Assembly: GCF_009363795.1 (NCBI RefSeq)
Contig: NZ_CP045420.1
Location: 1,841,001-1,905,000 of the forward strand
From: Palleronia sp. THAF1
GTDB lineage: Bacteria; Pseudomonadota; Alphaproteobacteria; Rhodobacterales; Rhodobacteraceae
Direction of reading: 5' to 3'
DNA length: 64,000 nt
The stretch's first letter is position 1; each line of letters opens with the position of its first letter. Position numbers and translations under genes: made by a program. Shown here in pieces: positions 18,870 through 28,569 of this stretch. The notes under the pieces were generated by a model that was not told where the DNA came from, did no database searches, and worked only from the letters and a program-made list of their open reading frames with translations.

Positions 18870-20951
18870 ATGAGCGACGACACCCCGATCCTCGAGATCG
18901 AAAACCTTTCGATCAGCTTCTTCACCCGCCTGCGCGAGATCCCGGCGGTGATGGACTTTTCCTGCACCGTCCGGCCCGGAGAGGCGATGGGGCTGGTCGG
19001 AGAATCCGGCTGCGGCAAGTCCACCGTGGCGCTGGGCGTCATGCGCGATCTGGGCGTGAACGGGCGGATCGTGGGCGGCACCGTGCGCTACAAGGGGCGC
19101 GACATGGCGTCGATGTCGGATAGCGAGCTGCGCGACATTCGCGGGCGTGATATCGCGATGATCTACCAAGAGCCGATGGCTTCGCTGAACCCCGCGATGC
19201 GGGTGGGCGCGCAGCTGATGGAAGTACCCATCATCCACGAAGGCGTGTCGAAATCCGAAGCCCGCGCCCGTGCGCTGGAAGTGCTGACGGACGTGAAACT
19301 GCCCGATCCCGAGCGTGTGATGAGCGCCTATCCACACCAGCTGTCGGGCGGGCAGCAACAGCGCATCGTCATCGCGATGGCGCTGATGTCGAAGCCGTCG
19401 CTGTTGATCCTGGATGAACCAACGACTGCGCTTGATGTGACGGTTGAAGCCGCCGTTGTCGATCTGGTGAAGGGGCTTGGCGAGAAATACGGCACCTCGA
19501 TGCTGTTCATTTCTCACAACCTTGGTCTGGTTCTGGAAACCTGCGACCGGCTGTGCGTGATGTATTCGGGCGAAGCGGTCGAGACCGGCAACATCGCGGA
19601 TGTCTTCGACAAGATGCGCCATCCCTATACGCAGGCGCTGTTCCGCTCGATCCCGCTGCCCGGCGCGGACAAGAATGCCAAGCCGTTGGTCGCCATCCCC
19701 GGCAACTTCCCCCTGCCCCACGAGCGGCCCAAGGGCTGTAATTTCGGGCCGCGCTGCGACTACTTCGTATCCGGGCGCTGCGACGCCAAGGCGATCCCGA
19801 TGTTCGATGTAGAGGGCACAGCACGGCATGAGACCCGCTGCCTGCGCGCGGATGAAATCGACTGGTCGCGGCAGGAGTTGGGTGCCATCGAGACCACAGC
19901 GACCGAGCCCGGCGATGTCATCCTGCGTATGGAAGACGTGAAGAAATATTACGAGGTCAGCGCCTCGGCGCTCTTCAAGGGCGGTGAGCAACGGGTGGTG
20001 AAGGCCAACGAAGACCTGTCCTTCGACGCGCGCGAAGCCGAGACTCTGGCCATCGTGGGCGAATCGGGCTGTGGCAAGTCCACCTTCGCCAAAGTCCTGC
20101 TGGGGTTGGAGACGACGACCGCCGGTTCGATCACGTTGGACAACCGGGCCATCGGCGAGACGCCCATACAGGAACGCGACACGCAGACGGTGGCCGACGT
20201 GCAGATGGTGTTCCAAAACCCCTTCGACACGCTGAATCCCTCGATGACCGTGGGCCGCCAGATCATTCGCGCGCTGGAGGTCTTCAAGATCGGTAACTCG
20301 GTCGAAGAGCGGCGCGAGAAGATGCTGGACCTCCTCGATCTGGTGAAGCTGCCGCGTGAGTTCGCGGGTCGGATGCCGCGCCAGCTTTCGGGTGGGCAGA
20401 AGCAGCGCGTGGGCATTGCGCGCGCCTTCGCGGGTGGCGCGCGGGTCGTCGTAGCGGACGAGCCTGTCTCGGCGCTGGATGTGTCGGTGCAAGCGGCGGT
20501 GGCCGATCTGCTGATGGAAATACAGCGCACCCAGAAGACGACCCTGCTGTTCATCAGCCACGACCTGTCCATCGTGCGTTACCTGAGCGACCGCGTTCTG
20601 GTCATGTATCTGGGCCACGTGGTCGAGATCGGCGATACTGCCGACGTGTTCTCGCCCCCCTATCATCCTTATACAGAGGCATTGCTGTCTGCGGTGCCCA
20701 TCGCCGACACGCGGGTGAAGAAGAAGCACATCGTGCTTGAAGGCGACGTGCCATCGGCCATGGACCCACCCCCCGGTTGCCCGTTCCAGACGCGCTGCCG
20801 CTGGAAAAGCCAAGTGCCGGGCAACCTGTGCGAGACCGAGGTGCCGCCCATGGTACGGTTCGGCGAAGGTGGCGCGCACCAGATCAAGTGCCATCTGAGC
20901 CGCGAAGATCTGGAAGGCATGGAGCCTGTCATCACGCTGGCGGCAGAATAG
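18870..20951 (+). CDS. ABC transporter ATP-binding protein, DppD-DppF fusion
   Basis: This 693-aa protein joins two nucleotide-binding domains and supplies all ATPase function for the importer. Domain 1 has Walker A GESGCGKS at 44-51, LSGGQ at 158-162 and LLILDEP at 178-184. Domain 2 has Walker A GESGCGKS at 397-404, LSGGQ at 506-510 and ADEP at 529-532. Each half ends with an oligopeptide-transporter C-terminal motif containing cysteines (C290, C296 and C304 in the first; CPFQTRC and NLC in the second). The ATG at 18870 is preferred over an upstream TTG because MSDDTPILEIENLS is a normal start. Confidence 0.95.
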   Translation: MSDDTPILEIENLSISFFTRLREIPAVMDFSCTVRPGEAMGLVGESGCGKSTVALGVMRDLGVNGRIVGGTVRYKGRDMASMSDSELRDIRGRDIAMIYQEPMASLNPAMRVGAQLMEVPIIHEGVSKSEARARALEVLTDVKLPDPERVMSAYPHQLSGGQQQRIVIAMALMSKPSLLILDEPTTALDVTVEAAVVDLVKGLGEKYGTSMLFISHNLGLVLETCDRLCVMYSGEAVETGNIADVFDKMRHPYTQALFRSIPLPGADKNAKPLVAIPGNFPLPHERPKGCNFGPRCDYFVSGRCDAKAIPMFDVEGTARHETRCLRADEIDWSRQELGAIETTATEPGDVILRMEDVKKYYEVSASALFKGGEQRVVKANEDLSFDAREAETLAIVGESGCGKSTFAKVLLGLETTTAGSITLDNRAIGETPIQERDTQTVADVQMVFQNPFDTLNPSMTVGRQIIRALEVFKIGNSVEERREKMLDLLDLVKLPREFAGRMPRQLSGGQKQRVGIARAFAGGARVVVADEPVSALDVSVQAAVADLLMEIQRTQKTTLLFISHDLSIVRYLSDRVLVMYLGHVVEIGDTADVFSPPYHPYTEALLSAVPIADTRVKKKHIVLEGDVPSAMDPPPGCPFQTRCRWKSQVPGNLCETEVPPMVRFGEGGAHQIKCHLSREDLEGMEPVITLAAE

Positions 20952-21002
20952 ACGGAACATCTGCGGCCTGCGGCCCTTTGTCTTCCGACAGGGGGATATG
21001 AC

Positions 21003-21842
21003 ATGACCGACGGAAAAAATGACAAACTGGACTGGGCGATCCCAGTCATGCGCACCGGATACGCCGGGCGAGCGCTGGTCTATCTGGTGGTCGCGGGTAT
21101 CTCCCTTTGGTCCGTTCTGCGCGGTGGCAATGGGCAAGGGACATCCAGCGCCTTCGCCCAGCTTGAAAGCGCTCCACTGGGCAAGGTCGTGCTGGTCCTG
21201 ATCTTTCTGGGCATGTTGGCCTATGCCGTATGGCGGTTGATCGATGCGATCTGGGACCTGGAATGCTATGGCAGCGACGGCGAAGGCATCATCGCACGTC
21301 TGGGCATGATCGTCACCGGCGTGATCCACCTGATCCTTGGCTTCGGTGCATTGTTGTTGGTCTTCACCGCGTCGTCGGGCGGCGGCGAAAGCGGAATCGC
21401 CAAAGCGGCAGGCATGGTCATGGGTCTGCCCGGTGGTCGCTTCATCCTAGGCGCGGCGGGCATCGTGACTATCGGTGCGGGCCTTTACTACGGCAAGAAG
21501 GCTTACGAGCGCGCCTACCGCAAGCACCTGCGGGGCAACGAAGTCACCCGCAACTGGGATGGCCTGCTACGCGCCGGGGTCGCGAGCCAAGGTTTCGTCG
21601 TCGGAATGATCGGTGTGCTCATCGCTTATGCCGCCTGGACCTACAATCCCAGCGAGGCGGGCGGTCTTGGCGGCGTGTTCGGATGGCTGTCAGGTCAGCC
21701 CTACGGCCAGATCCTGATCGGCGTGCTGACCCTTGGCCTGCTGTGTTTCGCGCTTTTCTGCGCGGTGAATGCCGTTTACCGGATCGTGCCGCGCGCGTCC
21801 GACCCCGATATCCAGACACTGGCGGCGCGCTTTTCCAGCTAG
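21003..21842 (+). CDS. DUF1206 integral membrane protein
   Basis: This 279-aa membrane protein is built from three similar units of two helices each, as in DUF1206 proteins. Each unit has a glycine-rich first helix (RTGYAGRALVYLVVAG; RLGMIVTGVIHLILG; RAGVASQGFVVGMIG) followed by a second helix and a basic loop such as YYGKKAYERAYRK. AGGGGG precedes the ATG. It follows the ABC operon by 51 bases and could be read from the same transcript. The family has no established biochemical function. Confidence 0.88.
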   Translation: MTDGKNDKLDWAIPVMRTGYAGRALVYLVVAGISLWSVLRGGNGQGTSSAFAQLESAPLGKVVLVLIFLGMLAYAVWRLIDAIWDLECYGSDGEGIIARLGMIVTGVIHLILGFGALLLVFTASSGGGESGIAKAAGMVMGLPGGRFILGAAGIVTIGAGLYYGKKAYERAYRKHLRGNEVTRNWDGLLRAGVASQGFVVGMIGVLIAYAAWTYNPSEAGGLGGVFGWLSGQPYGQILIGVLTLGLLCFALFCAVNAVYRIVPRASDPDIQTLAARFSS

Positions 21843-22017
21843 CGCTATCAGCTACCCCGAATCGGCGAAATCCCGCCGACGGTCGGCGAGTCTTGGAACA
21901 TCGCTCAGGGCAAGTGCCCAAAATCGTTGCGATCTTGTCTGTCGCCCGTTAGGCACGTCGAAAGCCGAGGTGGGAACCGGCTGCTGCCGACGATAACGGC
22001 GACAAGAGGGGACGTAA

Positions 22018-23337
22018 GTGCTTATAGGTCGAAGAAATTCGTTGGGTGCCGCTCTGGCGCGCGCCTTCCCAGAGCGTCGACTATTCCTGCGTTCAGATAC
22101 CGAAACCCGATTTGTTCGATTGTCTCCGGCAACGCAGGCGATTGCGGTGTCCGGCTCTGCCCTTTTGGTCGGCTGGACGATCCTCGCCTCTGCCGTCGTT
22201 TTGATGGATTCGATCGGAGCCGATGATCTTCGCGACAATGCCGCGCGCGAGCAATCGGTTTACGAGAATCGGTTAAATGCACTGTCCACCGAGCGCGACA
22301 CCGCGCTGACCGAAGCCCGCGCCGCGCAGGACCGGTTTCAGGCCGCATTGCAGCAGGTCAGCGACATGCAATCCGAGTTGCTGGAATCAGAGACCCGCCG
22401 CGAAGAGCTGGAGCGCGGAATGGGCGTGGCTCACGCCAATCTGCGCAAGGCAATCCTGGAGCGTGAGTCGGCCCGTGCCGCGCGCGAACAGCTTGCCGCA
22501 CAGATCGGTGGCGATGCCGAAGCACTGGGTGATGTGGCCCGCCTGGCAGAGTTCGAAAGCACCATCGGCGTTCTGGCGCGCGCACTGGATGATACCGCCG
22601 ATCACCGCGACACGGTTCTGGCGGAAGCCGCTGAAACACAGGCTTTCGCCGAGGAAGTGCTGTTGGAAGCACAGCTGCGCGATGATCGGAACGAAAAGAT
22701 CTTCAGCCAGCTTGAAGACGCCCTGACGATTTCGGTCAAGCCGCTGGACCAGATGTTTCGCAATGCCGGTCTGAACACCGACACACTGCTGAACGCCGTG
22801 CGCCGTGGCTACTCTGGCCAAGGTGGCCCATTGTCGCCCATCAGCTTCTCGACCAAGGGCGAAGCACCCGACGAAGACAGCGCGCGGGCCAACGACATCC
22901 TCGAACGGCTCGACCGCATGAACCTGTACCGGATTGCGGCAACGAAAGCGCCGTTCGCTCTACCGGTCGCGGGCAACTTCCGCTTCACGTCCGGTTTCGG
23001 ACCGCGCTGGGGCCGCATGCACTCTGGCACCGATTTCGCCGGCTCCCATGGCACGCCGATCGTCTCCACAGCCGATGGGGTCGTGATCCATGCCGGACGT
23101 GCTGGCGGTTACGGCAACCTTGTGAAGATCCGGCACGAGTTCGGTATCGAAACCCGCTACGCGCATCTTAGCCGAATCCGGGTCAAGGTTGGTCAAAGGG
23201 TCTCGCGCGGGGATCGGATCGGTGATATGGGGAACACCGGACGATCGACCGGAACACACCTGCACTATGAGGTCCGCGTCGGCGGCAAGGCCGTGAACCC
23301 CATGACCTACATCAAGGCAGCGCGCAATGTTTTCTAA
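22018..23337 (+). CDS. DUF5930/M23 family metallopeptidase (cell-wall endopeptidase or activator)
   Basis: This 439-aa envelope protein has an N-terminal membrane anchor at about residues 40-62. A long coiled coil (about 75-230) follows, then an M23 (LytM) domain at about 315-435. The zinc-site residues His335, Asp339, His414 and His416 (HLH) are all present, so it is probably catalytically active on peptidoglycan crosslinks. The start is GTG at 22018 with GAGGGGA upstream. Its stop overlaps the bactofilin start by 11 bases; M23 peptidase/bactofilin pairs are a recurring arrangement, in which the bactofilin is thought to localise the peptidase. Confidence 0.92.
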   Translation: MLIGRRNSLGAALARAFPERRLFLRSDTETRFVRLSPATQAIAVSGSALLVGWTILASAVVLMDSIGADDLRDNAAREQSVYENRLNALSTERDTALTEARAAQDRFQAALQQVSDMQSELLESETRREELERGMGVAHANLRKAILERESARAAREQLAAQIGGDAEALGDVARLAEFESTIGVLARALDDTADHRDTVLAEAAETQAFAEEVLLEAQLRDDRNEKIFSQLEDALTISVKPLDQMFRNAGLNTDTLLNAVRRGYSGQGGPLSPISFSTKGEAPDEDSARANDILERLDRMNLYRIAATKAPFALPVAGNFRFTSGFGPRWGRMHSGTDFAGSHGTPIVSTADGVVIHAGRAGGYGNLVKIRHEFGIETRYAHLSRIRVKVGQRVSRGDRIGDMGNTGRSTGTHLHYEVRVGGKAVNPMTYIKAARNVF

Positions 23338-23890
23338 ATCCAAGATCAACGAGCCCGGCCCCAAACAGGGCGGCGAGGCCACTCCAAGACATCCGAGCGA
23401 GAGTTCCATGAACAAACCCCAATCCAGCAGCGTCCCCGGTTCATCCCCGAAGGCGAAGCCCCCCGCGTCCATCCTGTCCGCCGACCTGACGGTAAAGGGC
23501 AACCTGAAGACCACCGGCGATATCCAGATCGAAGGCAACGTCGAAGGCGATATCCGCGCCCACCTGCTGACCGTCGGCGAAAGCGCCGTCATCAAAGGTG
23601 AAGTCATGGCCGACGATGTTGTCGTGAACGGCCGCGTCGTGGGACGGGTTCGTGGCTTGAAAGTACGTTTGACCGCCACCGCGCGTGTCGAGGGCGACAT
23701 CATCCACAAGACCATCGCCATCGAGTCCGGTGCGCATTTCGAGGGATCGGTTGCCCGCCGCGATGATCCCCTGAACACCTCCGGCGGTTCGCGCGGCTCT
23801 GCGTCGACGTCCTCTGCTTCCTCCGCACCCTCGTCCACCATGTCATCGGCATCCTCTTCGTCGGACAGCGACAGCGGGTCGACCAGCTAA
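23327..23890 (+). CDS. Bactofilin (polymer-forming cytoskeletal protein)
   Basis: This 187-aa protein has the bactofilin beta-helix at about residues 48-150: repeated short strands such as SADLTVKGNLKTTGDIQIEG and GRVVGRVRGLKVRLTATARV. Flexible tails rich in Ser and Pro flank it, and the C-terminal 35 residues are almost all Ser with a few Asp. Bactofilins polymerise without nucleotide and act as scaffolds for cell-wall enzymes. It overlaps the preceding M23 gene by 11 bases and is followed by a strong terminator. Confidence 0.93.
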   Translation: MFSKSKINEPGPKQGGEATPRHPSESSMNKPQSSSVPGSSPKAKPPASILSADLTVKGNLKTTGDIQIEGNVEGDIRAHLLTVGESAVIKGEVMADDVVVNGRVVGRVRGLKVRLTATARVEGDIIHKTIAIESGAHFEGSVARRDDPLNTSGGSRGSASTSSASSAPSSTMSSASSSSDSDSGSTS

Positions 23891-23915
23891 TTCTCCTGAG
23901 CATCAGGAACGCGAA

Positions 23916-23947
23916 GGGCGTCCGGGACAACCCGCGACGCCCTTTTT
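23916..23947 (+). terminator. Rho-independent terminator after bactofilin
   Basis: GGGCGTC (23916-23922) pairs with GACGCCC (23936-23942), and TTTTT follows at 23943-23947. It lies 26 bases after the bactofilin stop. Confidence 0.93.
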
Positions 23948-24041
23948 CATGGCGTCCCAAGACGTGCATCAGTGAAGCAGGTGCGACGCCAGGGCGGTCC
24001 GGTGCCCCTTCCCTTCCACCGATTCCGACTACTCTTGAAGG

Positions 24042-25289
24042 ATGACCGCTCCCGTTCTTCTGTCCACCGTCGGCTCCCTTGGCGACCTCTTTCCCGTCCT
24101 GTCTCTTGCCCATGCGTTGCAGGCGAAAGGCCAACCGGTGCGTCTGGCCCTGTCGCCCGAAGATACTCAGCGCGCCAAGGCCCAGGGCTTGGACGCTTTC
24201 CCATACGGACCGACGGAGGCAGAAACGCTGGCCTTTTTGGGTATGGATAAGGATGCCGTCGCGCAGCAGGTATTTCGAAATCCATCACCCATCCTGCGCC
24301 GCGCCGTTTATCCGCAGTTGGCAGACCTTGTGCGCGGCTTGATCCCAGAGGCCCGCCGGTCGCGCGCGGTTGGTGGCACGCTTCTGGCGCTCGCGGCACC
24401 GCTGGCGGCGGAAATGGTCCGGCGACCCTATATCGAGCTTGTCCTGCAGCCGATGCTGCTGCGCTCGGCGCTCGATCCTCCGCGTGTGTCGGGGTTCGTG
24501 CCACCGATGCACCCCGCGCCCAATAATACCCTGACCCATGTTTGGAACAATGCGTGGTTGCGCGTCATCGATACAGAGTTCCGACGCCGACACGGTCGCG
24601 CACAATCCCGCGTTCGGGCCGATCTAGGCTTGCCGCCGACGCGTGCCGTGCCGCTGTTCGGCAATGCCATTCCGCCCAGACGCCGTATTGGCCTCTGGGA
24701 TGCGGCGTTCTCTGCGGTTCCAAGTGACCGATCAGATGGTCTTTTGCTGACCGGTTTCCCGCGCCCTGCTCCATCCGAGTTATCCGCCGACCTGGAGAGA
24801 TTTCTGAATGCAGGCCCACCCCCGCTTGTCGTCACGCTGGGATCAGTGTCGCATCGCTTAGCGGGAGAGCGTTTCTGGCACGAAGCAGCCGCCCTCGCCC
24901 GCCGGAATGGACTGCGCGCCGTCCTTCTATCAGGTGATGCGGATGCCCCAGAAGGGCCCGATATCCATCGCATCCATGCCGCTCCCCACGACGCACTATT
25001 CACCCGTGCAGCCGCTGTTCTGCACCACGGAGGCGTCGGCACAACCGGGGCTGCCTGCATCGCGGGCGTGTCGCAACTGATCCTGCCCCTTGGCGCGGAT
25101 CAGCCGGACAATGCGGCGCGAATCGAACGTATCGGTGTCGGTCGCCGCATCCGCTCTGTCGCCAAGGCTGACGACGCGCTGGCCTTCGCGCTATCGCCGG
25201 ACACCCGCGAAGCGGCACGTTCCTTGGCCGAGCGCATGATCCCCGATGCTGCAGACCGCGCAGCTGATGCGTTTCTCGCCGCCCTTTAA
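24042..25289 (+). CDS. UGT/GT1-type glycosyltransferase
   Basis: This 415-aa protein has two Rossmann-like (GT-B) halves. The N-terminal half starts VLLSTVGSLGDLFPVLSLAHAL, a typical acceptor-side motif of sterol/macrolide UDP-glycosyltransferases. The C-terminal half has VVTLGSVSHR, then HHGGVGTTGAACIAG and LPLGADQPDNAARIE, which form the nucleotide-sugar site. No signal or membrane segment is seen. AAGG directly abuts the ATG, a poor spacing, so expression may be low. The gene stands alone between a terminator and fumC. The acceptor is unknown. Confidence 0.88.
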   Translation: MTAPVLLSTVGSLGDLFPVLSLAHALQAKGQPVRLALSPEDTQRAKAQGLDAFPYGPTEAETLAFLGMDKDAVAQQVFRNPSPILRRAVYPQLADLVRGLIPEARRSRAVGGTLLALAAPLAAEMVRRPYIELVLQPMLLRSALDPPRVSGFVPPMHPAPNNTLTHVWNNAWLRVIDTEFRRRHGRAQSRVRADLGLPPTRAVPLFGNAIPPRRRIGLWDAAFSAVPSDRSDGLLLTGFPRPAPSELSADLERFLNAGPPPLVVTLGSVSHRLAGERFWHEAAALARRNGLRAVLLSGDADAPEGPDIHRIHAAPHDALFTRAAAVLHHGGVGTTGAACIAGVSQLILPLGADQPDNAARIERIGVGRRIRSVAKADDALAFALSPDTREAARSLAERMIPDAADRAADAFLAAL

Positions 25290-25370
25290 CGCGTATAGTT
25301 TGCGCCATCACCGTTGCCAGCGCAGACCCCTCGTGCGATCACCTGTTCGCCAACTTCGAAGGGATACCAG

Positions 25371-26762
25371 ATGACCGACACCCGCACCGAATCCGACAGC
25401 TTCGGCCCTCTGGAGGTGCCCTCCGACAAGTATTGGGGCGCGCAGACACAGCGCTCGATCATGAACTTCCCCATCGGATGGGAGCGTCAGCCCATCGCCA
25501 TCGTCCGTGCGCTTGGCGTCATCAAGAAGGCCTGCGCACAGTCGAACAAAGAGACCGGCAAGCTGGACGCGCGACTGGCCGACGCCATCATCCAGGCCGC
25601 CACGGAAGTGACCGAAGGCAAATTCGACGATAACTTCCCCCTTGTCGTCTGGCAGACGGGATCGGGCACCCAGTCGAACATGAATGCCAACGAGGTCATC
25701 GCCAACCGCGCGATCGAGATCTTGGGCGGCACCATCGGATCGAAGGACCCGGTGCATCCGAACGATCATTGCAACATGGGGCAATCGTCGAACGACACCT
25801 TCCCCACCGCCATGCATATCGCCGCTGCGACGACCACGCATGAGGTTCTGCTGCCGGGCCTGACGATGCTGGCCGAGGCGCTGGAAAAGAAAGCGACAGA
25901 GTTCGCCGACATCATCAAGATCGGCCGAACCCACACGCAGGACGCGACGCCCATGACGTTGGGCCAGGAATTCTCTGGCTATGCTCAACAGGTCCGCAAC
26001 GGGATCGCCCGGATCGAGATGGCGTTGCCCGGTCTGTATGAGCTGGCGCAGGGTGGCACGGCGGTGGGCACTGGCCTGAACACCTCGAGAGGCTGGGCAG
26101 AGGATGTGGCCGAACGCATGGCCGAGATCACCGGCCTGCCCTTCGTCACCGCGCCCAACAAGTTCGAGGCACTCGCCGCTCACGACGCCATGGTTTTCAT
26201 GTCTGGCGCGATCAAGTCCGCAGCAATGGCCTGCTACAAGATCGCCAACGACATGCGCCTGCTGGGTTCCGGCCCGCGCTCTGGTCTGGGAGAGCTGATT
26301 TTGCCGGAGAACGAGCCCGGCTCGTCCATCATGCCCGGCAAGGTCAACCCGACGCAGGCCGAAGCGATGACGCAGGTCTGTGCGCATATCTTGGGCAATG
26401 ACGCCGCTATCGGGTTCGCAGGTTCGCAAGGTCAGTTCGAGTTGAACGTCTACAACCCGATGATGGCCTATAACCTGCTGCAATCCATGACCCTTCTGGG
26501 TCACGCCGCCGACAGCTTCACCACGCGCATGCTGAAGGACACGAAAGCCAATGAAGAACGCATCGGCACCTTGATGCGCGAGTCGCTCATGCTGGTCACG
26601 GCACTGGCCCCCACCATCGGTTACGACAACGCCACGAAGGTGGCCAAGACCGCGCATAAAAACGGCACCACTCTGCGGGTCGAGGCTGTGGCGCTTGGCT
26701 TCGTGACCGAGGAAGAGTTCGACCGCGTGGTCCGTCCCGAAGACATGATCGGGCCGAAGTGA
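25371..26762 (+). CDS. fumC: Class II fumarate hydratase
   Basis: FumC hydrates fumarate to malate in the TCA cycle. The 463-aa protein has the superfamily signature [16 protein letters not shown] and the substrate regions [11 protein letters not shown] and [11 protein letters not shown]. The ATG at 25371, with GAAGGGA upstream, gives [20 protein letters not shown], the usual family start; an in-frame ATG at 25314 would add unconserved residues. Its TGA overlaps the start of the next gene. Confidence 0.97.
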   Translation: MTDTRTESDSFGPLEVPSDKYWGAQTQRSIMNFPIGWERQPIAIVRALGVIKKACAQSNKETGKLDARLADAIIQAATEVTEGKFDDNFPLVVWQTGSGTQSNMNANEVIANRAIEILGGTIGSKDPVHPNDHCNMGQSSNDTFPTAMHIAAATTTHEVLLPGLTMLAEALEKKATEFADIIKIGRTHTQDATPMTLGQEFSGYAQQVRNGIARIEMALPGLYELAQGGTAVGTGLNTSRGWAEDVAERMAEITGLPFVTAPNKFEALAAHDAMVFMSGAIKSAAMACYKIANDMRLLGSGPRSGLGELILPENEPGSSIMPGKVNPTQAEAMTQVCAHILGNDAAIGFAGSQGQFELNVYNPMMAYNLLQSMTLLGHAADSFTTRMLKDTKANEERIGTLMRESLMLVTALAPTIGYDNATKVAKTAHKNGTTLRVEAVALGFVTEEEFDRVVRPEDMIGPK

Positions 26763-26932
26763 CGACGCCGGTCAACCTGAATCGGGCGCGCAAAGAGCGG
26801 GCACGGAAGGCGGCCAAAGCACAGGCGGACGCGAATGCGGTCCGGTTCGGGCGCACCAAGACGGAAAAGGCGCAGGAGTCCGCAGTCCGTATCAAAGGCG
26901 CCCGCGACCTGGACGGGCACGCCAAGGAATGA
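26759..26932 (+). CDS. DUF4169 family small protein
   Basis: The GTG at 26759 overlaps the fumC TGA as GTGA and opens a 57-aa frame, which is very basic and helical. It starts [20 protein letters not shown] and later has [14 protein letters not shown], ending DLDGHAKE, the pattern of DUF4169. The function is not known. It overlaps the next gene by four bases (ATGA), so fumC, this gene and the RHH gene are probably translated from one message. Confidence 0.85.
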   Translation: MTTPVNLNRARKERARKAAKAQADANAVRFGRTKTEKAQESAVRIKGARDLDGHAKE

Positions 26933-27153
26933 GCGGCCGGCCGGTGAAACGGTCGCTGACGTTGCGCGGCCACCGCACCAGCGTCTCCTTGGAAGACGCG
27001 TTCTGGCGCGAGTTCAGGCGTATTTCAGAGCAGGACGGCCGTCCGTTGAATGCACTGGCGGCAGAGATCGACGAGGCCAGAGACAGCGACATCGGCCTTG
27101 CCTCGGCGATCCGGCTTTTCGTGCTGGAACGCGCATTGGGGACGAAGGATTAA
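26929..27153 (+). CDS. Ribbon-helix-helix domain protein
   Basis: This 74-aa protein has the pattern of RHH_4-type DNA-binding proteins: a short strand KRSLTLRGHRTSVSLEDAFW, then two helices (REFRRISEQDGRPLNALAAEID and SAIRLFVLERAL). It starts at the ATG overlapping the DUF4169 stop. Such proteins usually act as dimeric repressors, but no toxin gene lies next to it. The fixed coupling to fumC and DUF4169 suggests a conserved housekeeping link of unknown kind. Confidence 0.82.
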   Translation: MSGRPVKRSLTLRGHRTSVSLEDAFWREFRRISEQDGRPLNALAAEIDEARDSDIGLASAIRLFVLERALGTKD

Positions 27154-27195
27154 ACAGTCGGCAATGGACATGCGGACGCAACGCAACGCGCCCGA

Positions 27196-28569
27196 CTATT
27201 CGTCCGAGATTGTTGATCCCTCGTTCCGTCGCCGCCGATCCAAATTCAGCCAGATCCCATCCTTCGCGCGGACGGTCAGATGCGCCTCGGGAACTGGGAC
27301 TGTGTCGGTCGGTGACACCCGCCACTCCGCCAGAACGGCGGCAAGAAGAAGCACACCCTCTGCCATGGCGAATCCAGCACCAGTGCAAACACGTGGACCC
27401 GCAGAGAACGGCATATAGGCCTTCCGCGCGCTTTCACGCCCCGCATCTGTCTGCCACCTGCCCGGATCGAAACCGTCCGGGCCGTCCCACATCCGCGTCT
27501 GCCGATGCAGATGCCACGGGCTTAGAACGATCTGATCGCCGCGTCGCGCCGTGCGGTCGCGCAAAGGCTCTTCCTGCACAGCCTCGCGCACCATCATGGG
27601 CACGGGCGGGTACAGACGCAGAGCCTCGCGGAAGACATCGCGCGTCAGGCGCAATTTGGACAGGGATGAAAACGAAGGATCGGCCATGAACGCTTGCGCC
27701 TCTGTCGCCACCTCCTTCTGCACGTCCTCATGTGTCGCCAGCAAATACAGCGCCCATCCTAGAGCGGAAGCAGAGGTTTCGTGCCCCGCAAGGAAGAAGA
27801 TCGCGACCTGATCGACCATCTCATCGGCATCGAAACTGTCCCCGGTTTCAGGGTCTGTCGCCATCAGGATCTTGGTCGACAGATCGTCCGGTGCCGTGCC
27901 CGCCGCGATCAATATCTGACGATCCCGAACGAGCCCTTCGATCAGCGCGCGGATACGTTTCGCAGCAGCCTTCGTCGCAGGACGGTGAAACCGCGGAACC
28001 CAGCGCGGCAATGGGATGAACGCTGCAAGGTTCAGGATCGGCTGGGTGCGCTGGTAGGTGCGGAACTCCTCGAACACCTCTCTCGCGATGGCGTGGTCGA
28101 TGGGGATCGTGAACAGCGTGCGGAAGATCACATCGGCGGCGGCGTGGCTGGCCTCTCCTTCGATCTCCACGCGACCGGGCTGCAGACGCGCCGCCATCGC
28201 ACGCGCCGCATCCAGCATTGCGGGGAACGTATCGCGCAAGCGCCCCCCTTCGAAGGCGGGGTCGATCAGGCGACGCTGACGCTGCCACTCGGCCCCGTTC
28301 GTCAGGAACACCGAGCGGCCCAGCAGCGGGCGCAACCCTTCCCCGATCCGCTCTGACTTCGGAAAATCCAAGGGACGGTCGTTCAGAACAGTTCGGATCA
28401 CCGCTGGGTCGTTCACCATGAACGACCGAAAGAACGGCGTGCGGAACTCTGCCATCCATGCGCGATACAGCCGGGCGGGCTGGGCCGAGAGTATGTCAGC
28501 TCGAAAAAGGCGCAGATAGCGCCAAAGCGAAACGCGATCAGGCCGCGCGGGCGGTTTCGGCGGGATCAT
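27196..28569 (-). CDS. Cytochrome P450
   Basis: This soluble heme monooxygenase of 457 aa shows all P450 landmarks. The I-helix oxygen-binding motif is AGHETSA, the K-helix ExxR is EALR, and the heme loop is FSAGPRVCTG with Cys395 as the axial ligand. The ATG at 28569 overlaps the stop of the alpha/beta hydrolase gene as ATGA; the frame is open further upstream but only inside that gene. The bacterial redox partner is not encoded nearby. The substrate is unknown. Coupling to a hydrolase hints at a two-step modification, which is inference. Confidence 0.95.
   Translation of the reverse strand: MIPPKPPARPDRVSLWRYLRLFRADILSAQPARLYRAWMAEFRTPFFRSFMVNDPAVIRTVLNDRPLDFPKSERIGEGLRPLLGRSVFLTNGAEWQRQRRLIDPAFEGGRLRDTFPAMLDAARAMAARLQPGRVEIEGEASHAAADVIFRTLFTIPIDHAIAREVFEEFRTYQRTQPILNLAAFIPLPRWVPRFHRPATKAAAKRIRALIEGLVRDRQILIAAGTAPDDLSTKILMATDPETGDSFDADEMVDQVAIFFLAGHETSASALGWALYLLATHEDVQKEVATEAQAFMADPSFSSLSKLRLTRDVFREALRLYPPVPMMVREAVQEEPLRDRTARRGDQIVLSPWHLHRQTRMWDGPDGFDPGRWQTDAGRESARKAYMPFSAGPRVCTGAGFAMAEGVLLLAAVLAEWRVSPTDTVPVPEAHLTVRAKDGIWLNLDRRRRNEGSTISDE

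Noticed and set aside
20952-21002. GGCC-TGC-GGCC stem after the ATPase gene as a terminator
   Set aside because: The stem is only four strong pairs with a poor T-tract, and DUF1206 follows in the same direction at 51 bases.
18333-21329. A 998-codon open frame on the minus strand across the ABC ATPase and DUF1206 genes
   Set aside because: It is antisense to genes with clear domains and has the biased composition of a shadow frame in GC-rich DNA. No family resemblance or ribosome site was seen.
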